This document shows, piece by piece, positions 1-8,189 of a DNA stretch of 64,000 bases; the first letter of the stretch is position 1, and every line of letters begins with the position of its first letter. The stretch covers positions 434,001-498,000 of the forward strand of contig CAVOGY010000005.1 in the NCBI GenBank assembly GCA_963695675.1, in the 5' to 3' direction. The translations under genes and the position numbers were made by a program. This stretch comes from DASUPK01 sp963695675. GTDB taxonomy: Bacteria; Actinomycetota; Thermoleophilia; Solirubrobacterales; 70-9. The notes beneath the pieces are model-generated. The model was not told where the DNA came from. It ran no database searches and was given only the letters and a program-made list of their open reading frames with translations.

Positions 1-1
1 C

Positions 2-550
2 GAGCAGGTCCCCGTGACCCGCGTGACCGTCACCGGTGTGGCACTGGAGGGCCCGGCGGAGGGATCCGCCTGGCTCCGGGAGGCCACCGGGAACCGCGAG
101 CGAGGCACCGAGGAGCTTCGCGCGGCGACCCGGATCGTCAACCGCGCGCTCAGTGCGCTGCGTGCCGAGGCTCGAGATCCGCTCGTGCAGGAGATCGGCG
201 CGACCCAGGCGCTCGCGATCAGGTTCGGGCACGGCAGCGGCGATGAGCTGGCGGAGGGCCGCTGGACCGAGGCCAGGGAGCTGGCGCCACCTCGCCGTGG
301 CCGGCTCGACGACGTCGCGCCCCAGTCACGCGTGGCGGCTGTGCTCGCGGGTCGTGACGAGGTGCATCCCGCCGAGACCCTGATGCTCCGCGCCCGCCTC
401 GATGCTCACCACGGAAGGGACGCCGAGGCCCGCCACGGGCTCCGCGCCGCGAGAGAGGCGCTCGAGGAGGACCCGGGGCCCCGCCGCGACGAGCTCCTCA
501 AGGAGCTCGCCGCGATCGAGGAGAAGCTGGGCTACGCCGCTTCCCAGTAG
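2..550 (+). CDS. Uncharacterised protein, 5' end probably outside the window
   Basis: I do not recognise this family. The reading frame is open to the left edge, so the true start may lie upstream; the first visible candidate start is a GTG at 14, which would give 178 residues. The protein is rich in Ala, Arg and Glu, has no membrane segment or Cys motif, and its C-terminal third (arginine- and glutamate-rich helices ending in EEKLGYAASQ) looks alpha-helical. It converges with the sirtuin gene on the other strand, 88 bases away, and that gap shows no clear structure. Codon use is normal for the window, so it is very probably a real gene. Confidence 0.65.
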   Translation, partial: EQVPVTRVTVTGVALEGPAEGSAWLREATGNRERGTEELRAATRIVNRALSALRAEARDPLVQEIGATQALAIRFGHGSGDELAEGRWTEARELAPPRRGRLDDVAPQSRVAAVLAGRDEVHPAETLMLRARLDAHHGRDAEARHGLRAAREALEEDPGPRRDELLKELAAIEEKLGYAASQ

Positions 551-638
551 GCGGGCTCGCCCTCCAGCTCCAACTCGGCCTCCTCGACCGCCTCCACTCG
601 GCGAGCGCCGGTGTAGCTACGAAACCAGTTGCCCCGGG

Positions 639-1400
639 TCAGAGCGCTGCGAGGACTGCGTCCAGGTCGGCTACCACGTCGCCGTCCATGCGCACCGCCG
701 CGTCCCTGTCGAATGGCGTCGGTCCCTTCGTGATCACCGCCAGGCGCCCGCCGCGGCCGAGCGTGATCGAGGGGAGACCGGCGACCGGATAGACCTCCAG
801 CGAGGAGCCGACACAGAGCATCAGGTCCGCGCGAGCGGCGAGTGACTCTGCCTCGGCCATCGCTTCGGCCGGGAGCAGCTCGCCGAAGAGGACCACGTCG
901 GGTTTCACCGGTCCCCCGCAGGATGAGCAGCGCGCGGCCCCGTCCTCGGCGAACAGGGCCTGGACCTCGGCGAGTGGGAACTCCGTGCCACAGCTCTGGC
1001 AGCTCGAGGTGCGGATCGATCCGTGGACCTCGATCACTCGCTCGGATCCGGCCTTGTGGTGGAGCTGGTCGATGTTCTGGGTGATCACGGCCTCGAGCAG
1101 GCCGCGCCGCTCGAGCGCCGCCAGCGCCTCGTGTGCGCCGTTCGGCTCCTTGTCTCCAAGCATGTGGAACCTGGGCCGGTAGAAGCTCCAGAACTTCGCG
1201 GGGTCGCGGCGGAACGCGTCGATGTGCGCCACCTCCATCGGATCGACCTTCTCCCACAGCCCCTCCCCCGGGCTTCGAAAGTCCGGAATCCCAGAGGGCA
1301 CCGAGATCCCGGCTCCCGTCAGAGCAACAGTGGAGCTGGAGCCCCTGATCAACTCGGCGAGACGCTTGGCCTGGTCTGTCGTGGTGGACGCGGGGGCCAT
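639..1400 (-). CDS. Sirtuin-family NAD-dependent protein deacylase
   Basis: 253 residues, the usual size of a bacterial sirtuin. Visible motifs are the NAD-binding GAGIS (29-33) and PDFR (39-42), TQNID (107-111), the catalytic His in EVHGS (H126), a zinc tetracysteine (C134, C137, C158, C161) and the late GSS (198-200). Sirtuins remove acetyl or longer acyl groups from lysine using NAD. The ATG at 1400 is chosen because it overlaps the stop of the upstream beta-oxidation gene by one base (TGATG), which implies translational coupling. A longer frame exists upstream but lies inside the neighbour's coding sequence. The coupling suggests a role in controlling acyl-CoA metabolism or cleaning up acylated enzymes; that is inference. 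Family assignment is secure, substrate is not. Confidence 0.93.
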   Translation of the reverse strand: MAPASTTTDQAKRLAELIRGSSSTVALTGAGISVPSGIPDFRSPGEGLWEKVDPMEVAHIDAFRRDPAKFWSFYRPRFHMLGDKEPNGAHEALAALERRGLLEAVITQNIDQLHHKAGSERVIEVHGSIRTSSCQSCGTEFPLAEVQALFAEDGAARCSSCGGPVKPDVVLFGELLPAEAMAEAESLAARADLMLCVGSSLEVYPVAGLPSITLGRGGRLAVITKGPTPFDRDAAVRMDGDVVADLDAVLAAL

Positions 1401-3391
1401 CACTTCCCAGTCCACTTGGCGCTCCGTTTGCCCAGGAACGCGGAGATGCCCTCCTTGGCGTCCTCGGAGAGGAAGGCGGTGGCGAAGCCCTGCTTCTCCG
1501 CCTCGATGCCCTCGTCGAGATCGCTCTCGTAGGAGACCCTCTTGATCTGCTCCACCGCCAGCGGGGCCTGTCCAGCCAGCTTGCGGGCCCACGCAATCGC
1601 CACCTCGAAGAGCTGCTCGTCCGGAACGAGCGCGTCCGCGAGGCCCCAGCGCGAGGCCTCGGGCGCGAGCACGGCATCGCCGGTGAGGTTCATCTCCAGG
1701 GCCTTCGAGGGGCCGACGAGCCGGGGCAGCCGCTGGGTCCCGCCGAAGCCCGGGATGATGCCGAGGTTGATCTCCGGCTGGCCGAAGACGGCGGACTTCG
1801 ACGCGACTCGGAAGTCACACGCCATCGCCAGCTCGCAGCCGCCGCCGAACGCGATCGCGTTCACCGCCGCGACCGTGGACTTGGGGTTCTGGCCGAGCTC
1901 GCGGAGCAGCGCGTGGCCGGTATTGATCAGCTCTGCGCCGCCGGCCTCGTCCATCGAGGTGAAGGCCTTGACGTCGGCGCCGGCCGAGAAGACGACGGGG
2001 AGCGAGGAGTAGACGACCATCGCCTTCAGATCGTCGTCCGCCGTCACCTCATCCCAGACCTTCCGAAGGTCCTGGATCACCTGCGGCGAGATGGCGTTCA
2101 TCGGCGGGTTGTTGAGCCAGGCGATGGCGACCTCGCCGCGCCTCTCGAGCTTGACCGTGCCCTCACCCTCGGCCCGCGGGTACGCGTAGAACCCCTGGCC
2201 GGACCGCAGGCCGAGGCGGCCCTGGGCCACGAGCCGTTTCACCGTCCGCGGAGGAGCAAACCGCTCGCCGTGGCTCTCGGCGTGGCGCTCGAGCTTCTCG
2301 AGCATCACGTCGAGCCCCTCCAGATCGGCCTTCCAGAAGGGCGGGAAGAGCCCGCGTCGAGGGTCGAGCCCCGCGCCGGCCATCATGCCGAGGTCGATCT
2401 CGCGGACGGTCGAGACGCCCTCCTCCAGCAGTTTGCATGCCTCCACCAGCGACTTGAGCACGAACAGATCGGCCAGCTCCTCGGCGTTGGGATCCGCGTC
2501 GCCCTCGATCTGCGGCTCCCCGTCCTTGTAGAAGCCGTGCCCACCGGACTTCGCGCCCAAATGTCCCTCGGAGACGAGCTTCTGCATGCCCTTGTGGACG
2601 TAGAAGCTCTCGCCGTAGGACTCGTTCAGGTACTCGGCGACGTGCAGGACGGTGTCGAGACCGAGCATGTCGATCAGGAAGAACGGCCCCATCGGCGAGA
2701 CGTTTGCTGCCGCGACCCCCTCGTCGATCTTCTTGATCGAGAGCCCCTTCTCCTCCTGCTGGCGCCAAACCTCGCCGGCGGCTGAGTTGAGGATCCGGTT
2801 GACGACGAAGCCGGGGACCTCCCTGCAGGTGATTGGCTGCTTGCGGATCTTCTGGGCGAAGTTGAAAGCCGCAGTGACGGTCTCGCGGGAGGTGTCCTCT
2901 CCGCTGATGATCTCGACCAGGGGCATCACCGAGGCGGGGAAGAAGAAGTGGAAGCCGACGACCTTGTCAGGACGGAGCGTCTCGCGTCCCATCTCGGTGA
3001 TCGACAGCGAGGATGTGTTGGAGGCGAGGATCGCGTGACCCGGCGTCATCTCGTCGAGCTCCCGATAGACGGCCTTCTTGATCTCCATCCGCTCCGGCAC
3101 GGCCTCGATCACGAAGTCGACGTCGCCGAACCCGTCGTAGGTGGTCGTGCCGGTGATCCGGCCGACGACCTCGTCGAGCCGGGCGTCGGCCTGCCCCTCG
3201 GTGAGCTTCTCCTTGGAGACGAGCCTGTCGAGCTGCGACTTGGTCACCTCGCGCGACTTCTCGATCGCATGGTCGACGAACCTCTGCTCGACGTCCTTGA
3301 CCACCACGGGGATGTCGGCGCTGGCGATGACCTGGGCGATCTCGCCGCCCATCGTGCCGCCGCCGAGCACGGCGGCCTTGAAGACGAACAT
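1400..3391 (-). CDS. 3-hydroxyacyl-CoA dehydrogenase / enoyl-CoA hydratase bifunctional protein
   Basis: 663 residues. The N-terminal half is an NAD-dependent 3-hydroxyacyl-CoA dehydrogenase: Rossmann motif LGGGTMGG (9-16), SNTSS loop, HFFFPA with the catalytic His, then the 3HCDH C-terminal domain twice. The last ~250 residues are a crotonase (enoyl-CoA hydratase) domain with oxyanion loops FSAGAD and GGGCELA, and PEINLGIIPG, keeping both expected Glu residues. It should hydrate enoyl-CoA and oxidise the 3-hydroxyacyl-CoA in beta-oxidation. The order dehydrogenase-hydratase is the reverse of E. coli FadB and resembles archaeal and actinobacterial fusions. The ATG at 3391 follows GGAGGAA at a good distance; the longer upstream frame runs into the divergent GNAT gene. 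The next gene, a sirtuin, overlaps its stop. Confidence 0.95.
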   Translation of the reverse strand: MFVFKAAVLGGGTMGGEIAQVIASADIPVVVKDVEQRFVDHAIEKSREVTKSQLDRLVSKEKLTEGQADARLDEVVGRITGTTTYDGFGDVDFVIEAVPERMEIKKAVYRELDEMTPGHAILASNTSSLSITEMGRETLRPDKVVGFHFFFPASVMPLVEIISGEDTSRETVTAAFNFAQKIRKQPITCREVPGFVVNRILNSAAGEVWRQQEEKGLSIKKIDEGVAAANVSPMGPFFLIDMLGLDTVLHVAEYLNESYGESFYVHKGMQKLVSEGHLGAKSGGHGFYKDGEPQIEGDADPNAEELADLFVLKSLVEACKLLEEGVSTVREIDLGMMAGAGLDPRRGLFPPFWKADLEGLDVMLEKLERHAESHGERFAPPRTVKRLVAQGRLGLRSGQGFYAYPRAEGEGTVKLERRGEVAIAWLNNPPMNAISPQVIQDLRKVWDEVTADDDLKAMVVYSSLPVVFSAGADVKAFTSMDEAGGAELINTGHALLRELGQNPKSTVAAVNAIAFGGGCELAMACDFRVASKSAVFGQPEINLGIIPGFGGTQRLPRLVGPSKALEMNLTGDAVLAPEASRWGLADALVPDEQLFEVAIAWARKLAGQAPLAVEQIKRVSYESDLDEGIEAEKQGFATAFLSEDAKEGISAFLGKRSAKWTGK

Positions 3392-3445
3392 TTGAGAGGT
3401 TCCTCCGGGGTCGGTTGGCCGGGGCAGGGTATTAGGCTCGCCGAG

Positions 3446-3934
3446 ATGCCGTCCCCCCAGAAGGCCAGCTCCGACGACGCGCGGGTGCGCCGCGCGACGC
3501 CCGGCGACGCGCCGCAGGTGGCCCGGCTCCTCTACGACTTCCAGGTCGAGTACGACGAGCCCACCCCGGACGTCGAGACACTCGGCGAGCGCTATGGGGA
3601 GTTGATCCGCAACCGGGAGATGACCGTCCTCCTGGTCGGCGACGGCCCCGATGGCTTCGTCCAGCTCCGCTTCCGGCCCTGGGTGTATTCCGCGGGCCTC
3701 CACGCCTATCTCGAGGAGCTCTACGTCGTGCCCCCGCTCCGCGGGCAGGGCCTCGGGAGAAGGCTGCTCGAGGCGGCGATCGAGGCCGCCCGGGCGGAGG
3801 GGGCGACACACATGGAGCTGGGCACGAGCGAGGCAGACGTCGCTGCGCGGGGCCTCTACGAGAGCGCCGGATTCACCAACCGTGAGGGAACCCTGGACGG
3901 GCCGATCATGTACTTCTACGAGCGCGAGCTCTGA
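3446..3934 (+). CDS. GNAT family N-acetyltransferase
   Basis: 162 residues with a single GNAT fold. The acetyl-CoA-binding motif A is seen as ELYVVPPLRGQGLGRRLL, with RGQGLG at 99-104, followed by the usual motif B end (LYESAGF). The substrate cannot be read from sequence. The ATG at 3446 starts 54 bases from the divergent beta-oxidation gene, so the two probably share a promoter region. Downstream it converges with the PadR regulator. An upstream in-frame extension overlaps the divergent gene and is not credible. Confidence 0.9.
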   Translation: MPSPQKASSDDARVRRATPGDAPQVARLLYDFQVEYDEPTPDVETLGERYGELIRNREMTVLLVGDGPDGFVQLRFRPWVYSAGLHAYLEELYVVPPLRGQGLGRRLLEAAIEAARAEGATHMELGTSEADVAARGLYESAGFTNREGTLDGPIMYFYEREL

Positions 3935-3965
3935 TCACCCGACACCCTGATGCCCTGGTTGAGGA

Positions 3966-4346
3966 TCAGGCTCGTGCCTTCTCGTAGATCTCACTCTTGA
4001 TCAGCGAGAGCGAGCGGATCACGGAGTCCAGGAAGGGCTCGACCTCGCCCCTGAGGCGCCTGTACTCCCGCCGCCCGGCGGGGGTGATCGAGTAGTAGCG
4101 GCGGGTCCGCCGGTCGGGCAGCTCCCAGCGGCCCTCGATCAGACCGTCACCCTCCATCGCCCGGAGCAGGGGATACATCGTGTTGGGGTTCACCGAGATC
4201 GCCCCGTGGGTGATTTCCTCGATGGACTCGATGAGCCGGTTGCCGTAGGCCGGCTCCCGCGCGACCAGGTGCAGCACCAGCAAAGGAAAGACGTCCCTGC
4301 GTCGTACGTCGCCGCCGAAGGCGTCCGATGGCCGGCCTCTCCCCAC
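3966..4346 (-). CDS. PadR family transcriptional regulator
   Basis: 126 residues. After a short tail rich in Arg and Gly comes a winged helix typical of PadR: VFPLLVLHLVAREPAYGNRL, then the NPNTMYPLLRAMEGDGLI recognition region and the wing RRYYSITPAGRREYRRL. The C-terminal helix would form the dimer. PadR proteins usually repress a neighbouring transporter or phenolic-acid enzyme gene; no obvious target lies alongside, so its regulon is unknown. The start is GTG at 4346; no convincing Shine-Dalgarno sequence precedes it. A TTAC-TT-GTAA inverted repeat 23 bases upstream may be its own operator. Confidence 0.9.
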   Translation of the reverse strand: MGRGRPSDAFGGDVRRRDVFPLLVLHLVAREPAYGNRLIESIEEITHGAISVNPNTMYPLLRAMEGDGLIEGRWELPDRRTRRYYSITPAGRREYRRLRGEVEPFLDSVIRSLSLIKSEIYEKARA

Positions 4347-4368
4347 GCCGGCGAGTCTACGGATCTAC

Positions 4369-4378
4369 TTACTTGTAA
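4369..4378 (-). promoter_or_regulatory. Short inverted repeat upstream of padR
   Basis: TTAC-TT-GTAA forms a perfect 4-base inverted repeat within an unusually AT-rich patch (4361-4378) 23 bases upstream of the padR start. PadR regulators often autoregulate through AT-rich dyads, so an operator or a -10 region is plausible, but a repeat this short can arise by chance. Confidence 0.3.
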
Positions 4379-4444
4379 CCCTTGCGGAACGGGTGCCGGG
4401 CAGACAGAGACGCCCTGGCCGGCTCGCGAGCACGGGCCACGCCT

Positions 4445-5047
4445 CTAGAACAGGTGACGCACTTCCTTGACCGCGAGGCTCCCCAGAGCCAGCACCAGGA
4501 CCACACCCAGCGCACCGACGACCAAGCCAGCCAAGGCCAGCAGCGCGTCGTCGAGAAGAATCCCGAGGCTGATCAGGACCACTCCCAGCGCCGGCAGCGT
4601 GTCGAGGCCCGTGAACGGCGGGGCGAGGAACGCTGTCAGCGAGAGCGCTAGCACCACGGCTCCGTAGACGACGTGGCTGAGCGGATTGGAGAGCAGAACC
4701 CCGACCCGGGGGCGCGAGTGGCGCTCGAGCCAGCGGATGCGCCTCAGCAGGACCTCGGAGAAGCGCCTCTGTGTGGCCGCACCGAGTTCCCGGCGACACC
4801 AGCGTTGCGGCAACCAGACCTGTCGCCGGCCGACGATCAGCTCGAGGGCGAGGAGCATCGCAATCACCTCGAAGACGTGCGTGACTCCGCCCGTGGGTAG
4901 CGGCAGCGCGGGCACAGCGAGCAGGAGGACAAAGATGATCGCGAAGCTCTTCTCGCCGAACAGCTCGGTCAGGCTGCCGATGGTCTTCGGCTCGTTGCTG
5001 CGCAGCCAGCGCTCGAGCAGGTCGCTGAGCCTTTCCCCTTCCTGCAT
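4445..5047 (-). CDS. ExoD-family membrane protein
   Basis: 200 residues. The N-terminal LSDLLERWL segment and the hydrophobic stretch with AIIFVLLLAVPALPLPTGG, followed by VFEVIAMLLALELIVGRR and WLPQRW, match the ExoD family (named for a Rhizobium exopolysaccharide gene; biochemical role unclear). Four to five membrane helices are visible, the last two near the C-terminus (VLISLGILLDDALLALAGLV and VVGALGVVLVLALGSLAV). The ATG at 5047 is used. A strong hairpin separates it from the acyl-CoA dehydrogenase upstream, so it is probably a separate transcript. Confidence 0.87.
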   Translation of the reverse strand: MQEGERLSDLLERWLRSNEPKTIGSLTELFGEKSFAIIFVLLLAVPALPLPTGGVTHVFEVIAMLLALELIVGRRQVWLPQRWCRRELGAATQRRFSEVLLRRIRWLERHSRPRVGVLLSNPLSHVVYGAVVLALSLTAFLAPPFTGLDTLPALGVVLISLGILLDDALLALAGLVVGALGVVLVLALGSLAVKEVRHLF

Positions 5048-5074
5048 CCGCTGATTCTCCCCGGCCCGAAAGGA

Positions 5075-5102
5075 CGAGCGCCCCGGTCTCCCGGGGCGCT
5101 CG
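5075..5102 (-). terminator. Hairpin terminator after the acyl-CoA dehydrogenase gene
   Basis: Perfect 12-base-pair stem (CGAGCGCCCCGG / CCGGGGCGCTCG) with a four-base TCTC loop, 25 bases past the stop of the acyl-CoA dehydrogenase gene in its direction of transcription. It is followed on that strand by TCCTTTC rather than a clean U tract, which is common in high-GC actinobacteria. Confidence 0.75.
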
Positions 5103-5127
5103 CGAAAGCGTGCGGCTTTGGCGGCAC

Positions 5128-6366
<1,239 letters not shown>

Positions 6367-6414
6367 GGATGGCAGCTCCTTCGATGGCTTTCTTATCAAG
6401 TCCGCGCGACTGAT

Positions 6415-6428
6415 TGACTGGTCAGTCA
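6415..6428 (-). promoter_or_regulatory. TetR-type palindromic operator candidate
   Basis: TGACTG-GT-CAGTCA is a perfect 6-base inverted repeat with a two-base spacer, centred about 55 bases upstream of the acyl-CoA dehydrogenase start. Sites of the TGACYGRYCRGTCA kind are known for TetR-family repressors of fatty-acid degradation genes. No tetR gene lies in the window, so the regulator would be encoded elsewhere. Confidence 0.6.
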
Positions 6429-6528
6429 GCCAGCCCTTAAAGATTACCCGATCGCCTGGTCGGCACGCGCAGGTCCCCGGCTCCCACGCCTGGGCCACGC
6501 ACGCGGGCATCGCCCCTAAGGTGTGCGC

Positions 6529-6996
6529 ATGCCCCTGATCGCCTCACTTCAGCTGGGCACCGTATTCATCATCGTCGTGCTCGTCGCCCTCCCGCTGGGC
6601 GCGATCGTGTTCGCGATGGGCGCCGGAGGTGCGCTGCAGAAGATCGGCAAGGGCGATTTCGCGCTGGAGCAGGATTTCCCCCAGAGCAGCCAGGGCGCGG
6701 TCCATGCGGTCTCGGCCGAGGTCCGGGAGGAGGAGATCCGCCAGATGATCCAGGCCCGATCCGATCGCGGTGTGGCGAAGGGGCGCGAGGCACTAGACGT
6801 CGATGCCGAGGTGGAGAAACTGCTCGCCTCCGAGTCCGGCGGGGCCAGCTTGGGCGCAGACAAAGCGCTCCGGGAGGAGGTCCGCCAGCTGGTGGTCGCC
6901 CGCAATGAGCGGCGGCAGCGCCAAGGCAAGGAACCGCTCGACGTCGACAAGGAGATCGACCGCCAGCTCCGGGAGCTCGAGAACCTCGGTCAATAA
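6529..6996 (+). CDS. Membrane-anchored protein with two internal charged repeats
   Basis: 155 residues. One N-terminal membrane helix (about 4-30, IASLQLGTVFIIVVLVALPL and following) is followed by a soluble helical tail. The tail holds two copies of one motif: RQMIQARSDRGVAKGREALDVDAEVEKLL and, about 50 residues on, RQLVVARNERRQRQGKEPLDVDKEIDRQL in shorter pieces RQLVVARNERR and LDVDKEIDRQL. The motif looks like the SHOCT-like or DUF-type short helical hairpins, but I cannot name it. The ATG at 6529 begins at MPLIAS; a GTG two codons upstream is possible. It is followed after 9 bases by another small gene, probably in one transcript. Confidence 0.75.
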   Translation: MPLIASLQLGTVFIIVVLVALPLGAIVFAMGAGGALQKIGKGDFALEQDFPQSSQGAVHAVSAEVREEEIRQMIQARSDRGVAKGREALDVDAEVEKLLASESGGASLGADKALREEVRQLVVARNERRQRQGKEPLDVDKEIDRQLRELENLGQ

Positions 6997-7005
6997 GATT
7001 GCGCC

Positions 7006-7347
7006 GTGGAGGCAAGCGACGCACAGAGCCGGGTGACCCAGCTCGACGAGCTCGCCGACGTGCCGGGGACCTATTTCAACCCGCAGACCGAGGTGCTGAT
7101 GGTCGTCGACGACTCCGCGTCGATCGACCAGGAAGTCTTCAACATGGAGGCCTACGAGGGCGCGGAGTGGGTGAGGGTCTCGGACGAGGTTCCCGTCGAC
7201 GAGGAACAGCGCGACAGACTGCTGGAGCAGTTCCAGACCCACTACCACCCGGGGTCGAGCGGTTCGGTCTCCGAGACGGCTCTCGAGCAGGGCGACGACG
7301 AGCTCGACGCGGACGAGGACGGCCAGGACCCTGGGCGCGAAGACTGA
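7006..7347 (+). CDS. Small acidic hypothetical protein
   Basis: 113 residues, not recognised. It starts at GTG 7006, 9 bases after the preceding gene, and is strongly acidic toward the C-terminus (runs of Asp and Glu after position 90). A short core with YFNPQTEVLMVVDDSASID looks folded, with no Cys motif, signal peptide or membrane helix. The gene ends four bases before the leader element that precedes the broken bcp gene. Confidence 0.65.
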   Translation: MEASDAQSRVTQLDELADVPGTYFNPQTEVLMVVDDSASIDQEVFNMEAYEGAEWVRVSDEVPVDEEQRDRLLEQFQTHYHPGSSGSVSETALEQGDDELDADEDGQDPGRED

Positions 7348-7351
7348 GTTT

Positions 7352-7390
7352 GATGCGAGGGTGGAACGCAGGCGTAGCCGAGGAGCAACC
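7352..7390 (+). promoter_or_regulatory. Repeated 5'-leader element, copy A (before bcp)
   Basis: A 39-base element beginning GATGCGAGGGTG and ending GCCGAGGAGCAACC, three bases before the ATG of the broken bcp gene. It contains GGC-GTA-GCC, which can pair as a small hairpin, and GGGT near the 5' side that can pair with the ACC at the 3' end, so the Shine-Dalgarno GAGGAG lies inside or beside the fold. Two near-identical copies lie on the other strand at 21809-21848 and 22867-22906. I cannot match it to a named riboswitch. Confidence 0.6.
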
Positions 7391-7393
7391 AGT

Positions 7394-7716
7394 ATGAACG
7401 CTGGTCAGACGGCGCCGGACTTCACGCTTCCGGACCAGGACGGAAACTCGGTCACCCTCAGCGATCTCCGCGGCCAGCCGGTGGTCAGTACACCCTCGAC
7501 TTCGAGCTGCTCGCCGACGAGAACCACGACGTAGCCGAGCTCTACGGCGTCTGGGGCCAGAAGAAGATGTACGGCAAGACCTATTTGGGCGTCCAGCGGG
7601 CGACCTTCGTCATCGATCCCGACGGCAAGGTCGCCAAGGTCTTCCCCAAGGTCTCGCCGAAGACGCACGACGAAGTCGTGCTCGAGGCGCTCGGGGAGGT
7701 GGCCTCCCCCACCTGA
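7394..7716 (+). pseudogene. bcp: Peroxiredoxin (Bcp/PrxQ) with internal deletion removing the active site
   Basis: The first 30 codons from ATG 7394 read as a normal Bcp N-terminus (APDFTLPDQDGNSVTLSDL, then RGQPVV). After GTGGTC near 7486 the sequence jumps to the part that normally follows about 50 residues later: in the +1 frame it reads YTLDFELLADENHDVAELYG, then KTYLGVQRATFVIDPDGKV and on to TGA at 7714. The missing segment holds the YPKADTPGCTTQ-type peroxidatic Cys. The original frame hits TAG at 7532 after 46 residues. Both ends are well conserved, so the deletion looks recent, or is an assembly error. As read it cannot make an active thiol peroxidase. Confidence 0.85.
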
Positions 7717-7774
7717 CTTCGAGCCTGCTTCGAGGCGACGGCGCGCGGCAGCCAAAGGCAAGGCGCGACCCGTT

Positions 7775-8179
7775 TTGCGATGGTTCGCCTCCTTGACCGC
7801 CCACGCGCCCTTCACCAACGACCGCTACGACGAGGAGCCCTACGGGGAGGCCGCGGGAACCGAGCTCAGCCGCGTCCACATCGCCCGGACCTTCACGGGC
7901 GATCTGGAGGGGGAGAGCACGGCGGAGCTCCTGATTGCCAAGGCTGAGGGCGGGGGCGGGTACATCGGCCACGACCGGATCCGCGGGACGCTCGCCGGCA
8001 AGTCGGGGACCTTCGTCTTCCAGCACGCTGGCCTGATGGGCCCCGACGGGGTAACCAACACCGGCACGATCGTCCCGGGCACCGGCACGGGCGAGCTGGC
8101 TGGAATCACGGGCGAGGGCACGATGCTCGCCGACGATGCCGACAACCACACCCTGACGCTCGACTACGTGCTGTCCTGA
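7775..8179 (+). CDS. DUF3224 domain-containing protein
   Basis: About 130 residues resembling the DUF3224 family, small avidin-like beta barrels of unknown function: DEEPYGEAAGTELSRVHIA, a GDLEGESTAELL strand, GTFVFQHAGLM and VPGTGTGELAGITGEGTM. The start is uncertain. The longest frame begins at TTG 7775 and a second TTG is at 7793; both give an N-terminus slightly unlike the family. No good Shine-Dalgarno sequence is seen. It lies 58 bases downstream of the broken bcp gene and converges with the cation exchanger genes. Confidence 0.75.
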   Translation: MRWFASLTAHAPFTNDRYDEEPYGEAAGTELSRVHIARTFTGDLEGESTAELLIAKAEGGGGYIGHDRIRGTLAGKSGTFVFQHAGLMGPDGVTNTGTIVPGTGTGELAGITGEGTMLADDADNHTLTLDYVLS

Positions 8180-8189
8180 TCGGTCGCGC

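Noticed and set aside
1261..1310. A stretch resembling the T-arm of a tRNA (CTTCGAAAGTCCGGAATCCC)
   Set aside because: It is the PDFRSPGEG coding region of the sirtuin, and no acceptor stem can be formed around it.
1401..1592. Longer start for the sirtuin
   Set aside because: It would lie in the coding sequence of the upstream gene; the TGATG overlap gives the normal start.
3392..3811. 140 extra N-terminal codons for the beta-oxidation fusion protein
   Set aside because: They lie inside the divergent GNAT gene, and a good ribosome site stands before the ATG at 3391 where the Rossmann domain begins.
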